Source: Micractinium sp. NFX-FRZ
Taxonomy: Eukaryota > Chlorophyta > Trebouxiophyceae > Chlorellales > Chlorellaceae
Assembly (NCBI GenBank): GCA_029339195.1
Contig: JAPTJF010000185.1
Coordinates: 45,995-109,994, forward strand
Direction of reading: 5' to 3'
DNA: 64,000 nt
The position numbers were made by a program, and so were the translations under genes. Of the stretch, positions 37,139-46,600 are shown piece after piece (position 1 is the stretch's first letter; every line of letters begins with the position of its first letter). Under the pieces are notes generated by a model, which worked only from the letters and a program-made list of their open reading frames with translations, had not been told where the DNA came from and did not search any database.

Positions 37139-37293
37139 ATGCAGGAGGTAGGAGCAGCGGCAGCATCAGTGTTGACCCGGTGTCAAGCAGCGGCAGGGGT
37201 GTTGGCAGCAGTAACGGTGCGGCGAGCGGCGACACAGAAGCAGCTGGCAGCAGCAGTGGGCAGGACTGGGGCCCGTTGGGCCCGCTGGGCTGA
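15032..37293 (+). CDS. GRV2: GRV2/RME-8 (DNAJC13) endosomal J-domain protein, 3163 aa, 53 exons
   Basis: This is a large Hsc70 co-chaperone of endosomes, controlling clathrin and retromer-dependent sorting; the plant homologue GRV2/KAM2 acts in vacuolar trafficking. I recognised it by continuous similarity along its length. N-terminal PH-like region (residues about 35-110): WRGSYRRLLCITPTHI...LAVTNSW. Four IWN-type repeats: ALIWNEGTR (~1030), ELIWTSQMR (~1560), VIWNSSMR (~2077) and RVWNRSMQ (~2444). GYF-like segment near 1320-1350 (EWYYH...GPVTKTELRQLY). J domain about 1655-1720, with the HPD triad in YHPDKNP (1692-1694). Armadillo-like helices follow. Family members are about 2250 (animal) to 2550 (plant) residues; the excess here comes from Ala/Gln/Gly-rich insertions (exons 11, 18, 21, 38, 40, 47) and a 355-residue Ala/Gln/Pro/Ser tail in exon 53. 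The exon sum is 9492 bp, an intact frame. The ATG at 15032 gives a 9-codon first exon and is the least certain part. Confidence 0.93.
20951..21112. repeat. Copy of exon 16 donor edge inside GRV2 intron 16
   Basis: The end of exon 16 with its donor (CCAGACGACAGACAGCGAG...GGCGGTGCTGCAGGTGG) recurs, shortened, at 21076-21112 (CCAGACAGTGAGGCGGTGCTGCAGGTGG-type). Confidence 0.75.
21515..21613. repeat. Duplicated acceptor edge before GRV2 exon 18
   Basis: CCTGCATGCAGAGGGGGC occurs at 21515-21532 and again at 21596-21613; only the second leads into the conserved exon (GAFLTHLLS). Confidence 0.85.
22205..22265. repeat. 20-bp tandem repeat, about 3 copies, in GRV2 intron 18
   Basis: The unit TGCCTGACAGCCCTCCAGGG is repeated about three times with small changes. 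Confidence 0.8.
23735..23800. repeat. Decayed copy of GRV2 exon 22 acceptor edge in intron 21
   Basis: GCAGCCAGCACCCGCTGCTG followed by GTGATGTTTGGCTCG parallels the true exon start at 23841 (CAGGCAGTACCTGCTGCTGC then TGTTTGACTCG), 106 bp downstream. Confidence 0.65.
25793..25893. repeat. 15-bp tandem repeat, about 7 copies, in GRV2 intron 26
   Basis: The unit CTCTCCTGGCTGACC is repeated head to tail, with diverged units at both ends. The unit is a multiple of three and stays open (LADPL) in one frame, but the conserved protein skips it. Confidence 0.9.
26213..37293 (+). other. GRV2: Exon map of GRV2, exons 28-53
   Basis: 26213-26398; 26770-26838; 27073-27128; 27387-27488; 27794-27889; 28128-28267; 28534-28725; 29024-29295; 29558-29695; 29968-30230; 30462-30767; 31020-31154; 31464-32025; 32197-32271; 32460-32582; 32759-32870; 33095-33170; 33374-33469; 33666-33796; 33956-34359; 34730-34867; 35030-35108; 35357-35432; 35629-35749; 35959-36027; 36227-37293. 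Exons 33-34 carry the J domain. Introns 44, 45 and 49 (starting at 33171, 33470 and 35109) are GC-AG. Confidence 0.85.
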
Positions 37294-38211
37294 CACTTTT
37301 GCACGCTCTCTCCCTTGCTTGTTCATTCACATGGTTTCATTCCTGCGTCGTGTTACAATGCCCCCATGGATGCGGAAGAAGATCCCAGCGTGCTTTTGGC
37401 GTATGAGAAAGGGTGGAGGGAGAGTGAAGGGGTCAAGCTCTGTGACAGACAGACCGGCACTTGCCAGCTGGGATGGTCATGCTGTGGTGCCTGCCCATCT
37501 CCCTTGCCGCTTTGTCACACATGGGGTGTTGTTGCTGCCTCATACCGTGCAAGAATACATAGAATAATGTTCACACTGCGTAAGGTGAAATAGGCGTCGC
37601 AATATGGGTGCATAGGAATCTGAGCGGAGCGCAGCAGTGAGCAGCCGGCAGCAACCCACACAGGAACACAGCAGGCTCTGCCACGTGGAGCGCGGTGTGT
37701 GAGATTGGCGGTTGGTGCACCATGACGTTACGCAGCGCCCTCATAAGTTTGGGCAATCCTAAAAGTCGAATTTTATAAGCATTCTGTTCATATTATATGC
37801 AAACCAAGCGTGGATGCCACACAAGGTGCATATGTGGATAATTTGATCTAAATAATGAATCACGATAGCTTCAGTTGGTTGCTGGAATAGTCCCGCCGCA
37901 TGCTCGTAAACATCAAGCGCGAGCCACGACGCCTGCTTGCGTGCTCTCAGCTGCAAAGTGAGTGGGAGGGCGGGTCGGGCGGCAGCGTGGGTGAGCACTT
38001 GGGGATGCTTCTTGCCAGCCATGGCAAGCAGCCAGTGGCGGGCAGCCGGACAACTGGCCTCCACCCAACTCAATCTCACCCGTGCAGGCGCGGTGCGCAA
38101 ATCCCCTACCTACCTTCCCTCCTTCCACACCGTGTGCGTGCGTGCATTCAGACCTCTGGCTCCGTTGCGCCTGCCACAAGCACACACCAGCCCATGGCAC
38201 GGACACCCTGC
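37294..38211. other. Convergent 3' region of GRV2 and HRGP2
   Basis: No gene recognised. Positions about 37745-37900 form an AT-rich island in otherwise very GC-rich DNA. Confidence 0.45.
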
Positions 38212-39480
38212 TCACCACACCCGGGCAGAGGCAATGTAGATGTTGTAGACGCACACACTAGTCTCCTCCACGTTTGCCAGGAACTCGGTGAGTGCCGCAG
38301 GGTTGCACTGCGGAGGGGCAACAGGGGCAGCGGCAGGCGACCGGCGGTTTTACTTGTGCGTGATGCGGCCGGTTCACACTGGGCAGCTGCAGCCGGCCCC
38401 CATGCAGTGCAGCGGGATCATCCATGGAGCACCGCTGTCAGTGGACAGCGGAGCTAGCTTCTCACCTGGTAGTATAGGTAGCCCACGCGGTTGGCACCGG
38501 CAGCTGCGCAGTACGAGCCCCCTGCACAGCTCAAGGTGGGTGCGTGGTTGGGTTGGGTGGCGGCGGGGGTGGGGGCAGGGGGGTCCCCGGGGGAGGAAAA
38601 GTTGAAGGGAAGTGGCACCTCGGAGGCTGCAGCTGCAGCCAGTACCCTCCCTGGGGTTGCTTGGAGGAGCAAGCAGGGCAGGGCTCTTCCAGTGCACATG
38701 GTGGGGTGGCACTCCACGACCCTGCGGCCATTTTGACGAGCTAGGATATATACCAAAATGGCGTATCTTGAGGAGTCGGCAGGCGCTCTCATGAGGCTCA
38801 CCAGGGTAGTAGTGGTAGGTGTAGGTGGAAGTGCCCGCGCTGTAGAAGCCCACCATCGCAACCTCGCTTGTGTAGCTTGCGTCTGTCTGCTTGATTTCCT
38901 GCAGCACGGCAAGCGGGGTTGGGAGCAGGAGGAGGGGGGGCTGTTTGGGGCTGTGTTAGTGGCGGGAGCATGCAGGCTGTCACGGTGAGAGCAGGGGGCG
39001 GGCGGGGGAAAGCCGCCTGAGCTTGTGCCCAGCAAACATTGAGGCCTGCACCTGCGGTACCGCCCTGCCCGCTGCCTCGCCATCCATTCTGCTCTGTGCA
39101 ATCCCAGCAGCAACACCAGCCGGGGCGCAACACCAGCCGGGGCGCAAGAACCTTCTGTTCTTGTTGCACAGGGCTTAAACAGGGCCCTGCCCACCCACCG
39201 TCTTGTATTTGATCCTGCAGCGCAGAGGATACGGCGGTACCGCTTAGTACCGGTGTGCTGGCTATTGAGGCAGCGGCCCCGGGGGCTGGCCTCCGGCCTA
39301 GGTGCCCATGTGGTCCCCAGGCCCCGCCCCTGCCCTGCCCACTATCAGCCTCCAGTGAATGTCAGCCAGGCTTGCACCCTGCCCGAACTGAGCGCCTGCC
39401 GGGCCGGCGGGCCATTGTGGCTAGTGCTAGGAGCGCTCCTGCCCCTGTGAGGCACCATGCGTGCCAGCAGCTGTGAGCTA

Positions 39481-39526
<46 letters not shown>

Positions 39527-41577
39527 ACTGACTGACTGCCTGACTGCCTGACTGACTGACTGACTGCTCCTGATGCACATGTGGGCATGGCAGCTGGTTG
39601 TGAGGTCAAGCTCCCGCCCTGGGGTGCCCCGCTCACTGGTAGCAGAAGGTGTTGCCGTTGACTTCAGAGAAGTAGCAGCCTTGGAAGACCTGCAAGTGCG
39701 GGGCGTGGCAGCAGGGAATGGTCACATGGAGTGAGCTCAGGGGAAGCATGGCGTCGGCCACAGCAGGGGCATAAGTAGCAGGAAAATTCTGCAGCCGGGG
39801 CTGTCGGTGCTCAGAAACAGCCAAGGCACGGTAGTTGCCGTCATCAGCCCAGCCTCACAATGCACACCCGGGCCGAAGAAGAAGCAGGAAGAAGAGTACA
39901 CCCCGAGGGCGTCGGGTTGAGAAGCCAACAGGAAATCAAGCCAAAGGTACCACTGGCATTCAGCTACCATACATTGATGCACACCTGGCCCAGTTGCAGC
40001 TCTGGTCCTGGCGGCTTTGGTGGCGGGAGGGGAGGTGGGGGAGGGGGCGGGCTGGGGGGCGGTGGCGGGGAGGGGCTGGGCGGTGGTGGCGGGGGGGGGC
40101 TGGGAGGCGGCGGCGGGGGGGGGCTGGGAGGGGGAGGTGAGGGGCTGGGTGGAGGGGGAGGGGGAGGTGGGGGGCTGGGTGGAGGCGGCGGGGGGCTGGG
40201 AGGTGGGGGTGGCGGGGAGGGGGATGGGGGCGTTGGTGGGGACGGCGGGGGGGGAGGACGAGGAGGCCGCGGGGAGGGAGGGGAGGGCTGCGGGCTGGGA
40301 GGTGGGCGGGACCTGCAGCGGCGCACAGCGGGGGATGCACAGAGGGGCGCCTCAGACGGGGGCAAGCGCTGGATCAAGGGCAGGTGCCTGTGCCACAGCC
40401 CGCGCGCCACCACAGCGCCATCGCTCCCACGTAAGGAGAAGCAGAGGAACACGGGGGCAGCTCGGAGGCGTGGGGTTCAGGACACCCAGACCCAACAGAA
40501 GGTCAAGCCGGGGGCACCCAACTGCCAGTTGATTTGCCGGTTGATGGCAGTGCCATCAGCACTGCGGCTTGCGTTTCGTGCAGAAGCATCCTGCCAGCCT
40601 GGGGCACGGGCGCGACCGCAGCATGCGTGTCATGCCAGTACTGCGGCCCCCACGTGCACGCATGGGGCTGCAGTCGGTCCAGCTGCGGCCGCACTCACGC
40701 TTGGCCGGCACGTGGGGGCGGCGGTGAGGGCGGGGGCGGGCGAGGGGGCGACGGGGCAGGCGGCGACGGGTTGGGCGGCGGCGGGGAGGGCTGGGGCGGG
40801 GACGGGGTGGGGGGAGGCGGGGGTGGCGAGGGCTTGGGGGGAGGGGGAGGAGGAGACGGCTTGGGTGGCGGAGGGGGAGGAGACGGGCTTGGGGGTGGAG
40901 GAGGGGAGGGGCTGGGAGGGGGTGGGGGAGAGGGGCTGGGGGGTGGCGGCGGAGGAGAGGGAGGGGGGGGGGAGGGCGGGGAGGGGGGCGCAGGCGGAGG
41001 CGGGGGGCTGGGAGAGGGGGGCGGAGGCGAGGGCTTTGGAGGTGGGGGAGAGGGGCTCGGGGGCTTGGGCGGCGGGGGGGAGGGTGGGGGGGGAGGAGCC
41101 GGAGGGGATGGTGAGGGTGGGGGCTTGGGGGAGGGCGGCTGTGGGCGGGGGCTGGGCGGCGGGCGCGGGACTGGGGGCGGTGGAGAGGGCGGCTTCGGGG
41201 GTTGGGGGGAAGGCTTGGGCGGCGGGGGCGGCGGCGGCGGCTGTAATGCCGGAGCGGGAGGTGGGTTCGGCTTTGGCGACGGGGGAGGGCGAGGGGGGAA
41301 GGGCTGCAAGGTGGTAGCAAGGGGGGCATTCATACGGGGGCAAGGGGCAGGTCAGTCACAGGCGCCGAACGGTCACACGTGCGCTGCCATCACGCCACCC
41401 TGCCTCCGCAGCAGGCCAAGCTCAGTACTGCAGGCTGGCACCCACCGGCTTGGGGCGCAACGTCTGCAGGGTCATCCTGCCGTGCCGCTGCAGGCCCTGA
41501 GCGTCCGCCGCCCCGGCCAGCACCGCTGCTGCCAGCAGGCACACAAGCAGCCGGGAGGCAGCGTTCCTGGAAGCCAT
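38212..41577 (-). CDS. Secreted hydroxyproline-rich glycoprotein HRGP2 with C-terminal MRH-like (lectin-type) domain
   Basis: Exon 1 41577-41446 (signal peptide MASRNAASRLLVCLLAAAV, ends TLRPKP); exon 2 41303-40699 (SP-rich, ~200 aa); exon 3 40312-39985 (second SP-rich block, ~109 aa, phase 2 joins exon 2); exon 4 from 39952, end uncertain (39833-39865); then 39689-39637, 39214-39199 (16-bp micro-exon), 38898-38802, 38521-38466 and 38307-38212. The last five join in phase into a Cys-rich domain. Its end, GGSYCAAAGANRVGYLYYQC...VEETSVCVYNIYIAS, fits the mannose-6-phosphate-receptor-homology pattern: G-x2-C, R, Y-x-C, then V-x-E and C-x-Y-x-I-x-I. Conserved sugar-contact R, E and Y are in place. 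Expected in the wall or matrix. Paralogue of HRGP1 at the left edge. An alternative reading is two fused tandem genes. Confidence 0.7.
39482..39566. repeat. CCTG/ACTG tetranucleotide array in HRGP2 intron
   Basis: About eight CCTG units followed by mixed GACT and GCCT units. Confidence 0.9.
40440..40561 (-). pseudogene. Ghost copy of HRGP2 exon 4 inside intron 2
   Basis: Read on the minus strand, the segment downstream of TGGCAG aligns with exon 4 after its TGCCAG acceptor (39952 downward): GGCTTGACCTTCTGTTGG versus GGCTTGATTTCCTGTTGG, then CCCCACGCC versus CCCGACGCC and TTCCTCTGCTTC versus TTCCTGCTTCTTC. In the frame of exon 4 the copy has a TGA. It lies between the two proline-rich exons. 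This suggests that a proline exon plus exon 4 was duplicated and the inner exon 4 decayed. Confidence 0.65.
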
Positions 41578-43654
41578 GGCGCGTCGAACTGCACGGCCGC
41601 TTGCTGCATTCACCAGGCGTGGTTGGGGGGGGCGTAGCAGCTGTTCAAGGTGAGGGGTGGTCTGCAGGACAACCCTCCTGAAGGCTGGACGCTCAATGGG
41701 GCGTGCGCGTCTGCCAGGCTTCCCCCTGTCCATTCCTACCGCGTATATGTATCCCAGCACACCTATTGCGCCCTGTAACCAAAGCTGACGATATGCCAGT
41801 GTTCGGGGGCGGCTGTGCGGTAACTCACCCACGTGTCAGGACTGCACAGCCCGGCACTGGTGCCTTGCTGTGGCACGCGCTCCCTCGGGAGCTTGATATA
41901 ATGTGGGAAATAGGAACGGTGGAATGGCGAGGCCGAACTTGAGAGCGGCGCAAGAGGAGGAACCGGCTATGGTGACGTGGCTTGGACGGGGCCGAACGAG
42001 GAGGGTGTGCACGCCAGTGGCGTGCAGGCCCTCCAACCTGTGCGATGTGGCTGCTGCGGCCACAACACATGCTCACAGCGGCCACAACACATGCGTGCTG
42101 CGAATCCACGCGTACTTGTGGGGATCACAAGAAGCCTGGAGGGCTGCCGCCAGCACGTGCACCTGGAGCATGAGGGGAGGCCAGTCATGTCTTCCTGGGC
42201 ATGGCTGCCGCAGCGCTGGCAGCGCTGCTGCAGGTGGGGCGTCAGCCCCCCACCCCACCCCTTACCCCTTGGAACCTTCACCATAGCGTCAGACCACGCC
42301 TGTGCTAGGGTGCGCAATCTTACCCTGCCCCGGCACACACTATGCTTGTTTGGGCTTACACTATTGGGCGTTAGCGTTGCATGCATGCGTTGCATCATAT
42401 GATGATCGACTCACCGGAGGATGGGGCGGCGCACGTCCTTGTCGGTGCCTTCAAGGCGCACTGCTGGAACACTGGCACACTCCTGTCGCCTTTCGGACCC
42501 ACTTACCCAGGTTTACCCTGTGGGCCTGCAGCTCGACAGCACTTGCCTCCTCCCTCCTGGCTGTGCTGGCCTCGGGCCTTGGCAGGCTGAGTAGTGCACC
42601 GTCTTGGATGGGGGTCTTTGAGCATGGCAGTGGCGGCTGGCACACGACCCACCTAGAACCAGAGAGGGCACGTGGAGGCACCTTCAAACAGGGAAAGCAA
42701 GCTGCTGGGGCGGTGCACCCAGCTGTCCTCCGGCAGCAGTGTCGCCCCTCGTGCTGTGGCAGCCGGGGAGCGCTGGGTAGCTCCCAGAGGAGCAAGCGCA
42801 GCAGGAGGCACGGCACCAAGAGGCACCCTGGCCAGACTTCCTTGACAATGTCTTTCTTGCTTGTTTGGGCTTACAGTCTGGTTTTCCGCAACCAAGCTTG
42901 CGACATAGACCCCCGCGACAGTGCCCTGGACTGCTTGCCGCCTGGGCTGCTCTGCAGTCGCCCATGCTTGCCGCAAGCATGCATGCATGCATGCGGCTGC
43001 TGCTGCGCTTGCCTGCGGTTTGGCCTGCCAAGAGATTGATGTTGGGCACCCGCGGTCCCTTCTCACGTAAGTGGTGTGCAACGGTTCCGCACTGTGCAGG
43101 CACGCCAGCAGCCACGATGGCAGCTGTGTATCAGGCAGGCTGGCACAGGGGATCAGAGGCGCTGCCAGCCCTGCCCGTGACCGACGGCTGCCCGCGCACC
43201 ACCTACCAACATGCTCTGGTCACTGGCCGACACCGTTTCATTGGAATACCATTCTTTCCCACTGCCTGCTGCCTGCTGCTGTGCTCCACGGCAATGCTCA
43301 GATTAGCTCAGACCTCAGCATGCCTGCCAGGCGCTGCCGCCACCGGCAGACCTTTGGGTCGCAAAAGAGGCGACACGTGGCTGGTGCCAACCATGAGCGC
43401 CCAATAGCAGGTAAATGCACGTTAATCTGCTGTCAAATGTGGTAAGGGGGACCAATGGCAGCGCATGCCACGGGTGTGGCACAGCTGAGGCGGCGGGGGA
43501 TTGCCAGGTGGGCACCCACATGAGCATGAGCCACATGGCCTTCGAGGAGGCTTGCAACCCCTCTGATTGCTACTGGAGGCGCATTCGGAACATTACGGAA
43601 AGCAGGCGTGCGGCGGCATGAAGTTCTGAAGAGCGGATAGCACCGGCACAGCCA
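41578..43654. promoter_or_regulatory. Divergent region between HRGP2 and the activase-like gene
   Basis: It holds both 5' flanks. On the minus strand CATATACGC near 41740 is a possible TATA element for HRGP2. The 18-bp string TGCTTGTTTGGGCTTACA occurs at about 42344 and 42863, and a near-palindrome with (ATGC)n lies at about 42963-42997. I recognised no gene. Confidence 0.4.
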
Positions 43655-46600
43655 ATGTACTGCGCTCAGCTGCGCATTCCCTCCAGTTCTGCTTCTGCCG
43701 CTCAAGGCGCAGGCTCCAGCCGCTCGGGGTCGCGCGGCGGCCATTCCCGGCGGCACCCCGTCGCCACCCGTCCCGCCGCCGCCGCCCGTGGCAGCGGCGA
43801 CGCAGCAGACGCGCACGCTGCGGCAGCGGCGGCGGCTGCAGGGCGCAATGCTCAGCGCGAGGTGGCAGTGCTTGGGGGGGAGGACTTCATACTGTCGCAG
43901 CGCAGCGGCGTGAGCGAGGAGCTGTTCAAGGGAGACGTGCTGGGTGCGCTGCTAGGGATGCATGCATGGGTGGGGGGGTGCCACCCCCCCCCCCCGCCGT
44001 GATGAGCTGCCTGCTTCATGTCGGTACCCTTTCCAGAGGCATGTTTGTGTGCTGCACCTCCGCAACAAAGGGTGCCACTCACTGGTAGGTGCCCGGTTCG
44101 TGCATGCCACTGCCGGCCGCCTGCACAGCACAGCAAGCTGCAGTCAGCCGGTCGCAGGTTCAACAGACGCGACCCTCTTCTTCCAGTGCAGGCGTGGATG
44201 CCGCCGCCGCCAGCGTCCTCTCCTGGCCATAGGGCAGGTTTCGACATTACCAACAGGCTTTCGTCACTCTGCCTCTTCCTGTTGTCTTCATTCAATCGTA
44301 ACCGTGGCAGGCAGCGTCTGCCTCCCCCCTTGGCGCAGGCGTGGATGCCGCCAGCGTCCACTTCCAGCCACAGAAGAACACTTCACAAGTACGAGTTGAT
44401 TTATAATCACGATTTCCTTGTAAATTTGGCAGCCTCTTTTTGCTTTCCTTAAACGCAGGTGTGGATGCGGACGCGGCCAGCGTCGGCTTCCGCCAGAGCC
44501 ACCTGCGCAGCCTGCGCCACCTGCCCGCCGACCTGGAGCCCCCGTCGCGCTTCCTGGAGCGCGTGGCCGTGCACTACGCCCGCAACGTTCTGTCGGGGGG
44601 CGGGCAGCTGCCGGGGCAGGTGCCGCTCATCATGGGTATCTGGGGGCCAAAGGTGAGGGGGCTGGGTGCAGATGGGCTGTTTACGCATGGATGGCTGGTG
44701 AAGGCTTGCTCCGTGCTGGTTGCAGGGCTGTGGGCTGGGTGCTGGGCAGTGGCTGCGGGTGGCGCCCCTTCTGGCGGGGGCAGGTGCCGCTAATCATGGG
44801 CATCTGGGGGCCCAAGGTGAGGGGGCTGGGGAGGTCATAGGGGCGGTCGGTAGGTGTTGATTGGTGGGTGTGGAGGCTGCCCTGCTGTGCACACGGAGTG
44901 CTGCTGCTGCTGCTGCTGCTGCTGCACCCGCAAGCTGATGCCGGTGCCTTGCGGCCCGCCAACTCTCCTGCACTCCTCTGCACCTGGCACGCCCCACAGG
45001 GCATGCCTGAGGCGTGCGCTGTGCTGTGCTGAGCTCAGCAGAGGACTGGGTTTGCCCGCCGGCAAGTGTGGCCTCAGCCATTTGGGGTCGTAGTATCCAC
45101 TGTCTCTCTGCAACCCTGGCCTTGCAACCCCTCTGCCCTGCCCGCACACCCCCCGGCAGGGCGTGGGCAAGACGTTCACTCTTGAGCTCTGCCTGGCCAG
45201 AATGGGGGTGGCCCCCGTCTGCCTGAGCGCCGGGGAGCTGGAGGATGAGTGGGCGGGCGAGCCGGGGCGGCGCCTGCGCGAGCGCTACAGCTTTGCAGGT
45301 GGGCGGGCCCTCTTCCCCTTCAAGGGGAGGTGGAGGTGCAGCGCTGGGAGTGAGCAAGGATGAGTGGGCGGGGGAGCCCAGGGGCGGCGGCGGTGGGAGA
45401 GCGCCTCGTGGGGCATGGGGCGGTGGGAAGCAAGGCAGGCGGCCGCCGCTGGCGGTTCGTGCACCGGCAGGGGGCTCGGTGAGACCAGCCGCCACTTCTT
45501 GCTGCCTCCTCCCCACGTTTGGTCCTGCCTGCCTGCCCGCCACCTGCAACCGCACATTGCGTCGCTCGCCCCGTAACGTGATTTCTTGCCTGCCTGCACC
45601 TCTGCAGCGCGGCAGGCCGACGCCACCGGGCAGCCCACAGCATTGGTCATCAGTGATTTGGATGCCGGAGTGGGCACCTTTGGGCACACCTTCAACACAG
45701 TAAACACGCAGGTGCATGCTCAGAGGGGCGTGCTGATGGGGCGGAAAGGGAGGGCTTTTCCCTGACAGGCAGGGGGCAGGGACCATTGTGCTGCACAGGG
45801 CGGGAGCAGCACTGCCTGGTGACGCCAGGCCATACCTCCAGGCTGTGCTGCCTTGCCCCCACACCTGCTGCACCTCCCGCCCCTCCCGCCCTGCTTCCAC
45901 TCACCCACCACCCGAATCATGTCACCCCTGGCCCCACTGGCATCAAACATGCGAGGGCTGCAGAACCTGCAAGGCGCGCTGATGTCTCTGTGTGACGACC
46001 CGCTGGCGGTGTCCACGGGGCAGGGGTGGTCTGCCCTCAAGCCACGCGTGCGCGTGCCCATCTACGTGACTGCAAACGACCTGACCTGCCTCTATGCGGT
46101 GAGAGCGCTGGGCTGGTCTGGGCTGGGCTGGGCTGGGTGCAAGCCCAGCCGGATGTTGCAGGACAGCAGAGGCAGAGGGGGAGCGGGGGATGGGGGGATA
46201 ACGGCCTCAGCAATGTGGGCTGCCGGCGCACGCACGCTCTGCCTGCTATGGTTGGTGGGTGCTGCGCCGTCCTGCCCGGACGCCTTGCCATGGCTGCCAG
46301 GCCCCTCTTGTCGCCCGCCACCACAGCCGCACCCCTGTTCTTGCCTTCCCTGCAGCCGCTGGTGCGGGAGGGGCGCATGGACAAGTTTTACTACGAGCCC
46401 AGCCGGGAGGAGATGGCGGGCGCGCTGCGCGCCCTGTTTGCCCCGGGGCTGGGGCCTGCCGGCGTGGAGGCCCTCTTAGATGCCTTCCCTGCCCAGCCCA
46501 TGGACTTTTACGGGGCCATCAAGGCGAGGCTGGCCGATACAGCGGTGCGCCGCTGGCTGCAGGACGCCGCGGCGGCAGAGGTGCGTAGGAGGGGGACGGC

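Noticed and set aside
39860..41317. 485-codon glycine-rich open frame on the plus strand
   Set aside because: It is the antisense of the Pro-rich HRGP2 exons; the minus strand has signal peptide, phase-consistent splicing and a domain.
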